A stretch of DNA of 16,782 nucleotides from positions 1 to 16,782 of the forward strand of contig DASPJN010000009.1 of the NCBI GenBank assembly GCA_035628595.1, read 5' to 3'. This document shows positions 1-6,344 of this stretch, piece after piece; the stretch's first letter is position 1; the number at the start of each line of letters is the position of its first letter. The notes under the pieces are model-generated. The model was not told where the DNA came from. It saw only the letters and a program-made list of their open reading frames with translations, and did no database searches. The translations under genes and the position numbers were made by a program. The DNA is from Chryseosolibacter sp035628595. GTDB lineage: Bacteria > Bacteroidota > Bacteroidia > Cytophagales > Cyclobacteriaceae.

Positions 1-93
1 GGAGCAGTGGAATGACTACTAAGTAACGAGGAGGTGCCAAAAGTCGCAGGCGAACAGCCATTGTGTGGACTGGAGGCAAGAACATCGGCAGAC

Positions 94-175
94 GAACGAT
101 CAAAATGTTCAGAGGAACGATCAAAATGTTCAGGAGAACGGCCAAAATGTTCAGAAGAATGATGGATATGTAGAC
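94..175. repeat. 21-bp tandem repeat, three clear copies plus one decayed copy
   Basis: Three direct copies start at 94, 115 and 136, exactly 21 bp apart. Copies 1 and 2 are identical over their first 19 bases; copy 3 differs at two bases (GG and C in place of GA and T). A fourth unit at 157-175 matches at roughly 12 of 19 positions. Each unit contains GAAC, nine bases, then GTTC, so the unit ends form an inverted pair. All three forward reading frames stay open through the array (stops at 160-162, 171-173 and 188-190), which means a heptapeptide repeat is possible, but no convincing start codon or gene context supports translation. The period equals both two DNA helical turns and seven codons, so the sequence alone cannot separate a protein repeat from a set of binding sites. 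Confidence 0.85.
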
Positions 176-189
176 GCAGGTAAACTATG

Positions 190-220
190 ATAAAAAAATA
201 TGCTTGATTAGCAGATCAAG
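190..220 (-). terminator. Probable intrinsic terminator of the 7TM receptor gene
   Basis: On the minus strand a 6-bp stem (CTTGAT paired with ATCAAG, plus-strand 203-208 and 215-220) with a 6-nt loop is followed two bases later by a T-rich run of seven T's (plus-strand A-run at 191-199). It lies 11 nt beyond the stop codon of the receptor gene. The stem is short and AT-rich, so efficiency is uncertain. Confidence 0.5.
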
Positions 221-230
221 ATTGTCGTCT

Positions 231-2141
231 CTACTCCGCGATAATACTTTCCACACGCTTGCCGGATTTCTCTCGCTTGGCAGATTGGCTGTTGAGAATT
301 ACTTCCTGCCACCGTGATGCGGAGAGTCGATGTCCTTTTTGCTTCAGCAACTCAAGCTTCTCCATTACCTTATGTTTAAATCCCCACACGGTGTTCACGC
401 GCAGGTCGAGCTGCGTTGCGAGCATCTCCAAGGTCTGATCACGTTTATCGCTCACTACCAGGTATGCCAGGTAAAACGCTTTCTCGATCGGGAATTTAAT
501 GCTATGAAAGATCGTGTAGGCTGTAATCGATTCGTTGTAACCACACCTGGTGCAACGGCGGGCGAATTTCTGTGCCCCGTCAAAGTACTTGTCGTTTTTA
601 CATTTACGACACGCGAAGCCTTTCTCCCATTTTAATGTTTCCAGGAACCGGTAGCACGCCAGGCTATCCGGGTATAATGTCTGGAATTGTTTATAGTCCA
701 TGGTTTTTTCATGGAGGCGTTCGCTCAAAACTTCCTTGATGCTGTTTTTAAGTTTCCAGTTGTCGAGATCCAGGATAGAATTGATCTGGTTGATCTGCTG
801 CGCCTGACGTTCGAGTTTCTGGTTCATCTCCTCCAACTCACTGTTCTTTTCGTTTAATGCAATTGTTCGTCCACGCACTTTATCCTCCAGCTCCCTGTTT
901 ACCTTATCTTTCAGTTGCATGTTCACCTCATGCTGATGGATCGTACGTTTCATCGCACGATCACGCATGTCTTTCAAGATCCGGATCCGATCGCCAAGTG
1001 CGAACGTGAGGAAAAGCATTTCCAGCACAAAGCTGAAATGCAAGCTGTAATGAAGGGCTGTCGTAAACGGTAACAGGTCGAAGTACACCATTGTCCTGAT
1101 AAAAAACCCCAGGAACAAGATGCCATAGGCGATAACGAAAAACCGTGCTGGCCGGTATCCACGTCTCAGTGCGCTGATGCCCGTATAAAAGATGAGTGAC
1201 AGGGGAATGATTTCGATTGTTCGATACGCGAGGTACTCTGGAAAAAAGAACAGCTCAATCACGAATACCGCAGTCCGGATGGCGATCATCCAACGAAGTG
1301 CAAGGTCTAGGGTTGGCGCATTCGCGCGTGTGCTAAGAAACCGGCGCGTGAAGATCAGCGACCACAGGATGACCGAAAACAGGGTGATGCCGGTAGCATA
1401 GTTGTTAAACTCCGGATGCGAGGGCCACAGGTATTGAAATCCGATTCCATCATAGCTCATCGCATAGGCGGCAACGCTCAGGATATACATGATGTAATAG
1501 ATATTCTTGACTTCGCGGATGGCTGTGTAAACGAGAAAATTATAAAGCGCTATGATGATGATCATCCCGTAGAATGTGCCGAAGAGGAAATATTCGTTCA
1601 GCGCATAATAAATGAACCGATTCACGGATCGCAATGCAATCCTGATGTCGGCGAAACCTGTCGATCGCACCTTGAAATAATAATACATCGTTGTATCGCT
1701 GCGCATGTTGAGCGTGATCTCAAAATTCTTATGCAGGAAAAGTCTTTCCTCAAAGGGCTGACGATCGCCGAGTAGTACTTTTTTATATCCCCCATTCTCT
1801 TGTGGAATGTAAGCTTCGATATGATCGATGGTCTGATCGTAAAATTCCAGCAGCCAGAGTTTTCGTGTTGCACCTGTGTGTCGAATTGGCAATCGAATCC
1901 AATATGCGGCTGAAGGAAGAAAGTCGCTGTTCTGATAACTCGTATGTTGATGGAAATGTGATGCGAGCGCGGCCGAACTCACGTGTTCGAAAGAAAGCGT
2001 ATTGGTTGTATCCGTCAGGTAGGTAAGCTCGAAAGGCATGAAGTTCCTTTCTTCGATCATGTCATCGATGGCAACTGCCTGCTGGGCGATTGCACAAGGG
2101 AGAATAAAAAACAGCAATAATGTTAACCAGAAACGCTTCAT
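231..2141 (-). CDS. 7TMR-DISM membrane receptor fused to an IS1595-type transposase zinc-ribbon/HTH domain
   Basis: Probable sensor that would place a DNA-binding domain at the membrane. A signal peptide covers residues 1-19 (cleavage after AIA). A periplasmic 7TMR-DISM extracellular domain spans about 30-170, seven hydrophobic helices about 178-385, and a charged coiled coil about 386-475. The tail from about 480 to 600 matches the N-terminal part of IS1595-family transposases: an FQTLYPDSLACYRFL-type lead, a Cys4 zinc ribbon (C511, C514, C530, C533), a TAYTIFHSIKFP motif and a helix-turn-helix near 565-595. The transposase DDE catalytic domain is absent; the protein ends about 40 residues after the HTH in a basic tail. 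7TMR-DISM proteins normally end in histidine kinase, GGDEF, phosphatase or HTH output domains, so this output is unusual. The function as a membrane-tethered regulator is inference; the domain assignments are from motif recognition. The gene lies 54 nt downstream of the S1/P1-like gene on the same strand. Confidence 0.85.
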   Translation of the reverse strand: MKRFWLTLLLFFILPCAIAQQAVAIDDMIEERNFMPFELTYLTDTTNTLSFEHVSSAALASHFHQHTSYQNSDFLPSAAYWIRLPIRHTGATRKLWLLEFYDQTIDHIEAYIPQENGGYKKVLLGDRQPFEERLFLHKNFEITLNMRSDTTMYYYFKVRSTGFADIRIALRSVNRFIYYALNEYFLFGTFYGMIIIIALYNFLVYTAIREVKNIYYIMYILSVAAYAMSYDGIGFQYLWPSHPEFNNYATGITLFSVILWSLIFTRRFLSTRANAPTLDLALRWMIAIRTAVFVIELFFFPEYLAYRTIEIIPLSLIFYTGISALRRGYRPARFFVIAYGILFLGFFIRTMVYFDLLPFTTALHYSLHFSFVLEMLFLTFALGDRIRILKDMRDRAMKRTIHQHEVNMQLKDKVNRELEDKVRGRTIALNEKNSELEEMNQKLERQAQQINQINSILDLDNWKLKNSIKEVLSERLHEKTMDYKQFQTLYPDSLACYRFLETLKWEKGFACRKCKNDKYFDGAQKFARRCTRCGYNESITAYTIFHSIKFPIEKAFYLAYLVVSDKRDQTLEMLATQLDLRVNTVWGFKHKVMEKLELLKQKGHRLSASRWQEVILNSQSAKREKSGKRVESIIAE

Positions 2142-2182
2142 CTCAAATCAGAAATGAAGGTAAGTTAACAATTTGTCAATTT

Positions 2183-2199
2183 TTGATTTTAAAAATCAA
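2183..2199. promoter_or_regulatory. AT-rich near-perfect palindrome upstream of the receptor gene
   Basis: TTGATTTT and AAAATCAA flank a single central A, forming a 17-bp dyad. It overlaps the stop codon of the S1/P1-like gene (2196-2198) and lies about 42-58 bp upstream of the receptor start. No T-run follows on either strand, so it is not a good terminator. An operator role is possible but unproven. Confidence 0.35.
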
Positions 2200-3158
2200 T
2201 TATGGTCACGCGAAGCAACTTTACGATCCTTCCACGCTTCCAGTTCCAGCCTCCGTTTTTGTATCTCCTCTTCAGAAGGCGTGTATTCGATAAGCCTTTT
2301 AATGTCGGGCTGGCCGGCATCCACCCATGCGGTGTACCAAAGGCTGCCCGTCATGATGATCGCTGCCCGCATCCGGCGCTCGACCATTCCGCTCAGGGTT
2401 TGGTGATACGCTTTCGAGAAATCCGCTGAATACACTTTCATTGTTTGTCTGCCCTTTGTTTCAAACGAATATTTCTTTTCTCCGTACTTTTCCGATAACG
2501 CTTTTTCATCCCGCAGCACAGAATCGACGGCAAAGTGAGAATCTTCGATTGCCTTCCACGCGGCGAACTGAACATTCTTTATATAATGACACCTTCCGGT
2601 GAAGAAGTCATAGTTACCGGCGTAAAGCTCAGGCAACCGCGATTCCCATAATCCGTGAATCCCATGCTGGCCCGTAAGCTGTCCGTTGTAATTCTCTGTC
2701 GTATGCAGTGGCACGTGCGCGTCGCCCACGTAGTGACCCAGTTCTGCGCTGACGCGCAAAATGGCTTCCGGATCGCCGACAAGGAATGCATCCTTTAAGC
2801 GATAATACATCCGGTTGATATGCCAGGGTACGATGCCATAGGCCTTGAGTGTATCTTCCGTGAATTTTGCAACTGCTTCATCCCAGTACCGCGGTAAAAT
2901 CGTGAGCGCATCTTTTCCATAATGGTCGACGTCCAGGTAATGGCGCGGCGCTTCATCAGGTGACGAAAACCGTCGCTTGTCGGGATTAACTGACGCTTCG
3001 GTGATGTAGGTGATGTTTTTCTTGTAGAACCCGATCATGTCGGGTGGTAGGGTGAAAACGGCCACGTGATTGATCTTTTGGTGGCCAAAAAATCCCCATG
3101 GTGGTTGTGCGGCGCAAAGGAACGCGCACAGCACGATTCCTGTTAAAGAGAGTCTCAT
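2196..3158 (-). CDS. Secreted S1/P1 nuclease / zinc-dependent phospholipase C family protein
   Basis: Predicted periplasmic or secreted trinuclear-zinc phosphodiesterase of 320 residues. A signal peptide runs to about residue 20, so cleavage would leave W21 as the mature N-terminus, the residue that binds zinc through its amino group in S1/P1 nucleases and phospholipase C. The spacing W21-H26 (WGFFGH) follows the P1 nuclease pattern. Other likely ligands are D60, H73 (RHYLDVD), H142, D146 and H152 (GHYVGDAHVPLH), and H168 with E172 (HGLWE). All nine expected ligands appear present, so the enzyme should be active; whether it cuts nucleic acids or phospholipids cannot be told from sequence. The basic and acidic C-terminal tail after 290 is extra to the core. 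The ATG at 3158 directly precedes the signal peptide. It faces away from rpsT across a 190-nt gap and may be cotranscribed with the receptor gene. Confidence 0.85.
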   Translation of the reverse strand: MRLSLTGIVLCAFLCAAQPPWGFFGHQKINHVAVFTLPPDMIGFYKKNITYITEASVNPDKRRFSSPDEAPRHYLDVDHYGKDALTILPRYWDEAVAKFTEDTLKAYGIVPWHINRMYYRLKDAFLVGDPEAILRVSAELGHYVGDAHVPLHTTENYNGQLTGQHGIHGLWESRLPELYAGNYDFFTGRCHYIKNVQFAAWKAIEDSHFAVDSVLRDEKALSEKYGEKKYSFETKGRQTMKVYSADFSKAYHQTLSGMVERRMRAAIIMTGSLWYTAWVDAGQPDIKRLIEYTPSEEEIQKRRLELEAWKDRKVASRDHN

Positions 3159-3292
3159 GGAATAAAATTACATAGAACGGCCGCTTTTTCAAGAGTCTCG
3201 CGATGGATTTAGGAATGAAAACGCGGTAATTGGGGCAAAAATGGATAATTCGAGAAAGGGAGTAAAAAATTTACGATCAATCTTGGCGTCAT

Positions 3293-3323
3293 TTTGCAAA
3301 TTTCCCTAATACGCTTACCTTTG
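3293..3323 (+). promoter_or_regulatory. rpsT promoter of the Bacteroidota type
   Basis: TTTG at 3293-3296 serves as the -33 box and TACCTTTG at 3316-3323 is a perfect TAnnTTTG -7 box, with exactly 19 nt between them, the preferred spacing for the Bacteroidota primary sigma factor. Transcription would start near 3330, leaving a leader of about 19 nt before the ATG of rpsT at 3349. Confidence 0.8.
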
Positions 3324-3348
3324 CAGTCCTTATTTCGAATAGAATATC

Positions 3349-3606
3349 ATGGCAAATCATAAGTCAGCAGAAAAAAGAATCCGCGCAAACGAAGCAAAGC
3401 GTGTAAGAAACCGTTACCAGCACAAAACCACTCGTACGATGGTTAAAAGGCTGAAAGGTGCAACTGTAAAATCTGAAGCAGAAGGACTTCTGAAAGAAGT
3501 TACTTCGATGATTGACAAACTTGCCAAGAAGAACATCATTCACTGGAAAAAGGCTGCTAACCAGAAATCAAAGCTGGCGAAGCAGGTTAACAAGCTTGCC
3601 AAATAA
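3349..3606 (+). CDS. rpsT: 30S ribosomal protein S20
   Basis: Primary 16S-rRNA-binding protein of the small ribosomal subunit. The 85-residue product starts MANHKSAEKRIRANEAKR, the characteristic S20 opening, and is strongly basic and helical throughout, with the expected family length. It stands alone: a strong promoter lies immediately upstream and an intrinsic terminator follows 22 nt after the stop codon, so it is expected to be a monocistronic transcript. The divergent gap to the left (3159-3348) holds its promoter; no other feature is clear there. Confidence 0.97.
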   Translation: MANHKSAEKRIRANEAKRVRNRYQHKTTRTMVKRLKGATVKSEAEGLLKEVTSMIDKLAKKNIIHWKKAANQKSKLAKQVNKLAK

Positions 3607-3628
3607 TCAGAAAGCATTCTATATAGAG

Positions 3629-3660
3629 AAACCCTGGGACTGCCCGGGGTTTTTTGTTTT
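3629..3660 (+). terminator. rpsT intrinsic terminator
   Basis: A GC-rich stem pairs ACCCTGGG (3631-3638) with CCCGGGGT (3643-3650), with one G-T pair and a 4-nt loop, extended by two A-T pairs below. A T-run at 3650-3655 and further T's at 3657-3660 follow. This is a classic Rho-independent terminator. Confidence 0.9.
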
Positions 3661-3682
3661 ACAGTGTTTTCGGTTATTTTTC
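3653..3682 (+). promoter_or_regulatory. Candidate radC promoter overlapping the rpsT terminator
   Basis: TTTG at 3653-3656, inside the terminator T-tract, and TATTTTTC at 3675-3682 (one mismatch to TAnnTTTG) are separated by 18 nt. A start near 3689 would leave a leader of only about 13 nt before the radC ATG. The match is good but T-rich sequence gives chance hits, so this is moderate evidence. Confidence 0.45.
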
Positions 3683-3701
3683 GACTTTACATTCCCTCTC
3701 T

Positions 3702-4403
3702 ATGAAAGTTGAAGAAGCAAAGCCCCTTCGTATCAAAAGCTGGTCGCCTGACGACAGACCGCGCGAGAAATTACTGTTAAAAGGACCCGGATCACTCTCA
3801 GATGCTGAGCTTTTTGCGATCCTTCTCGGAACGGGAACCAGAACCCTTAGTGCAGTCGATCTTGCCAAAAATATACTCGCCAGTGTTAACCACAACATGC
3901 ACGATGTTGCACGCCTTTCTGCCAAAGATCTGATGAGAATAAAAGGAATCGGCGAAGCAAAAGCGATCTCCATTATGGCTGCGCTCGAAATTGGCAGGCG
4001 CAGAAAGGAAACAGAACCGGAAGAAAAACCAAAAATTGCCGCTTCACGCGATGCTTATCTTCTGGTGAGTGCTCATCTCACCGATCTTCCTTATGAAGAG
4101 TTTTGGGTATTGATGCTGAATCGCGCGAATCGTGTTGTGAGAAAACTGCGTATCAGCCAGGGAGGCGTTGCAGGGACTGTTGCCGATCCAAAAATCATTT
4201 TCAGGTCAGCGCTGGAAGACCTTGCAAGTGGAATCATTCTCGCGCACAATCACCCTTCAGGAAACCTGAATGCAAGTCAGGCCGATATTGACCTGACGAA
4301 AAGAATTAAAGAAGCCGGTCGCTTGCTGGAGATTCAACTCCTCGACCATATCATCGTTGCAGGGCAAAAATATTTTAGCTTTGCCGATGAAGGTTTACTT
4401 TAG
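3702..4403 (+). CDS. radC: RadC family JAB/MPN-domain protein
   Basis: Member of the RadC family, long labelled DNA repair protein though its biochemical role is unsettled. The 233-residue product has an N-terminal helix-hairpin-helix region (about 35-100, with IKGIGEAKA near 80-88) and a C-terminal JAB/MPN metalloprotease-like domain (about 110-232). JAMM-type residues are visible: a Glu in the YEEFW segment (132-133), H182 and H184 in HNHPSG, and D195. The ATG at 3702 is chosen because the family begins with a conserved IKSW(S/A)xxDRPREKL segment right after it; an in-frame upstream ATG at 3654 would add 16 residues encoded inside the rpsT terminator. It is the first gene of an operon, with only 5 nt to the next gene. 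Confidence 0.93.
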   Translation: MKVEEAKPLRIKSWSPDDRPREKLLLKGPGSLSDAELFAILLGTGTRTLSAVDLAKNILASVNHNMHDVARLSAKDLMRIKGIGEAKAISIMAALEIGRRRKETEPEEKPKIAASRDAYLLVSAHLTDLPYEEFWVLMLNRANRVVRKLRISQGGVAGTVADPKIIFRSALEDLASGIILAHNHPSGNLNASQADIDLTKRIKEAGRLLEIQLLDHIIVAGQKYFSFADEGLL

Positions 4404-4408
4404 CAGGA

Positions 4409-5680
4409 ATGAAGCAATCGAGGAGAATTAAAGAAAAATCTTACTGGCTCATCGGCATCGCGACAGGATTGCTTCTTGCGCTTTATCTTGCTTATCCATT
4501 ACTTGATATCTCGCCAAAGCCACAGGCGCGACAGATTGCCCAGCCGGCTGTAATTTCCCGTCCTGTCAATCCTGAGTTAACAAAACTTGTTAACGCGTTT
4601 GAGAAAGAAATACAAAAGATCATAAAACGCACGGGTATACCTGGAGCTGCCATCGCGATTGTAAAAGACTCCACTTTCATTTACACGAAAGGATTTGGTT
4701 TCAGAACTGCCGACACCCATGATTCTATCAATGAGCACAGCGTTTTCAGGCTTGCATCGGTGTCAAAGCCCTTTGCTTCTTTTCTTACGGGGATATTGGT
4801 TGAAGAAAACCAACTTTCGTGGGATGACCGCGTGGTGAAATATCTGCCGGACTTCCAATTGATCGATTCCACGCAAACTTCTTTGTTGAATATCACACAC
4901 GTACTATCGCATACGACCGGCTTGCCGTATCACACTTATACGAATCTCGTGGAAGAAGGGATCGACCTCGTTACGTTGCTTGGTAAATTGCGTGAAGTGA
5001 AAATGTCTAACAAAGTTGGACGAGAGTACAGTTACCAAAACGTGGCGTACAGCCTGATCGGAGAAGTGATTTTGAAATCGACTGGTAAAACGTACGAGGA
5101 TCAGATGATGGAGAGAGTGTTTCGTCCGCTCGGTATGGCAGACGCGTCGATGAACTATGAAACGCTCGTCAATGACGACAACGTTGCTTACCCCCATCGT
5201 CGCGGAAGACGAAAATGGTTCAGAGCAAAAATCAACGACACGTATTACAATGTCGCTCCTGCAGGCGGCGTCAATGCAAGCATCTCAGATATGTCGAAGT
5301 GGATGGTGGCTTTGCTGGGCTGCAAACCAAAGGTGATCAAGCCCGCAACGATGGAGAAACTATATGAGCCCGTGATCGATGCCAGATCAAGGAACAGGCA
5401 TTACCGTAAGATCGACAGGATCAGCGAATCATCCTATGGCCTCGGTTGGCGCATCCTCTACTACCCGTCCGACACACTTGTGTACCACGGCGGCTACGTG
5501 ACAGGGTACAGAAGTGAAATCGGGTTCAATCCACACGACAAAATTGGTATTTGTATCCTCACCAATGCTCCCGGTGAGCTTGCGGATACAGCAGTGCCAT
5601 TGTTCTTTAACCTTTACAAAAAGCATCGCGAAAAAATCCTGCAATGGGAACGCGAACAAAATGCTCAACTGCCGATATGA
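4409..5680 (+). CDS. Membrane-anchored serine hydrolase, beta-lactamase class C / DD-peptidase-like fold
   Basis: Serine hydrolase of the beta-lactamase/penicillin-binding-protein superfamily, 423 residues. One N-terminal hydrophobic segment (about 12-32) anchors it or acts as an uncleaved signal, leaving the catalytic domain outside the cytoplasm. The nucleophile motif SxxK is S117-VS-K120, the second motif YxN is Y209-Q-N211, and the HGG triplet at 360-362 occupies the KTG position, as in esterase EstB-like and class C relatives. The fold is complete. Substrates in this family range from beta-lactams and peptidoglycan peptides to esters, so antibiotic resistance should not be assumed. It begins 5 nt after radC, and its stop overlaps the next start in an ATGA, indicating cotranscription and translational coupling. 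Confidence 0.85.
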   Translation: MKQSRRIKEKSYWLIGIATGLLLALYLAYPLLDISPKPQARQIAQPAVISRPVNPELTKLVNAFEKEIQKIIKRTGIPGAAIAIVKDSTFIYTKGFGFRTADTHDSINEHSVFRLASVSKPFASFLTGILVEENQLSWDDRVVKYLPDFQLIDSTQTSLLNITHVLSHTTGLPYHTYTNLVEEGIDLVTLLGKLREVKMSNKVGREYSYQNVAYSLIGEVILKSTGKTYEDQMMERVFRPLGMADASMNYETLVNDDNVAYPHRRGRRKWFRAKINDTYYNVAPAGGVNASISDMSKWMVALLGCKPKVIKPATMEKLYEPVIDARSRNRHYRKIDRISESSYGLGWRILYYPSDTLVYHGGYVTGYRSEIGFNPHDKIGICILTNAPGELADTAVPLFFNLYKKHREKILQWEREQNAQLPI

Positions 5681-6291
5681 AATCAAAGAATATTATCCTC
5701 CTCATTGTTGTGACGGCAATTATCGCCATTGTGTTTTATTCTTTTCAGGGAAGTCAGGATGATGAAGCATACTTTGAGCAGATTCAAAAAGAACGGAAGG
5801 AGAAAGATCATTTTATGCGAACCGCGAAAGAATCGCCGATCACAGATAAAGAGAATTTTAAAGGACTGAATTATTTCAAAGCTGATATCCGGTTTAAAAT
5901 AATCGCTGACCTGACACCGATCACAGAGCGAAAAGCGGTAATCCTTGCCACCAACGACGGAAAAGAAGAACGATATCTCGAATATGCCTATGCCTCATTC
6001 ACGCTTGACGGCAAGGAAAACAAACTGCTCATTCTCGAGATCATGGACATGGGGCCATTCAGAGGAAAACTTTTTCTCGCGTTCGGTGATGAGACCAGCG
6101 CGGTTGAAACGTATGGTGCCGGCCGTTACCTGGATATAAACAAGACGCCGGGTGCTACTACGATCACGCTTGACTTTAACAAGGCATATAATCCTTATTG
6201 TGCCTATAACCACACCTTTTCGTGTCCGCTCCCACCGCGTGAAAACCTGCTAACGGTTGCAATCCGGGCGGGTGAAAAGAATTACGAGTAG
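5677..6291 (+). CDS. DUF1684 domain-containing protein
   Basis: Family of unknown function; 204 residues. An N-terminal hydrophobic helix (about 6-22) suggests membrane anchoring or export. The DUF1684 core covers about 65-203 and shows the family signature: GAGRYLDI near 147-154, DFNKAYNPYCAY near 166-177, SCPLPPREN near 182-190 and a VAIRAGEK ending. The start is the ATG at 5677, which overlaps the stop of the hydrolase gene by 4 nt (ATGA); a longer frame begins at 5644 but would run inside the hydrolase and lacks homology. The coupling suggests the two extracytoplasmic proteins are made together. No catalytic role is assigned. Confidence 0.85.
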   Translation: MKSKNIILLIVVTAIIAIVFYSFQGSQDDEAYFEQIQKERKEKDHFMRTAKESPITDKENFKGLNYFKADIRFKIIADLTPITERKAVILATNDGKEERYLEYAYASFTLDGKENKLLILEIMDMGPFRGKLFLAFGDETSAVETYGAGRYLDINKTPGATTITLDFNKAYNPYCAYNHTFSCPLPPRENLLTVAIRAGEKNYE

Positions 6292-6309
6292 CCGCAACAC
6301 ATACGGCTA
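6289..6309 (+). other. Inverted repeat between the DUF1684 gene and pheT
   Basis: TAGCCG (6289-6294, including the DUF1684 stop codon) pairs with CGGCTA (6304-6309) around a 9-nt loop. A T-rich stretch follows only after 7 nt, so it could be a weak terminator. It also covers the place where the -33 box of the pheT promoter would be expected. Confidence 0.4.
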
Positions 6310-6316
6310 AACATCT

Positions 6317-6324
6317 TATTTTTG
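6317..6324 (+). promoter_or_regulatory. Candidate pheT -7 promoter element
   Basis: TATTTTTG is a perfect TAnnTTTG -7 box, placing transcription start near 6331 and leaving a leader of about 14 nt. No TTTG is present at the expected -33 position, where an inverted repeat lies instead, so strength or regulation may differ from the rpsT promoter. Confidence 0.5.
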
Positions 6325-6344
6325 AAGCCCAATAATTTGCTACG

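Larger units (their letters stand above)
1..230. other. Stretch without a recognisable gene
   Basis: No reading frame here resembles a known family. Short forward frames run through the 21-bp repeat array; the longest begins near a GTG at 34 and stops at 160-162, giving about 42 residues rich in Glu, Lys, Ser and Cys. The stretch also contains a terminator-like hairpin for the minus-strand gene that ends at 231. It could be the edge of a gene lying to the left, or intergenic DNA. Confidence 0.4.

Noticed and set aside
94..175. CRISPR array
   Set aside because: Units are contiguous 21-bp copies with no unique spacers and no cas genes nearby.
231..720. Remnant of an IS1595 insertion sequence
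   Set aside because: The transposase-like part is in frame with the receptor, follows a coiled-coil linker smoothly, keeps all four zinc cysteines, and no DDE domain, terminal inverted repeat or target duplication is visible, so a domesticated domain fits better than a broken element.
4409..5680. Antibiotic-resistance beta-lactamase
   Set aside because: The HGG third motif, the membrane anchor and the housekeeping operon context fit an esterase or peptidase of the wider family better than a specialised beta-lactamase.
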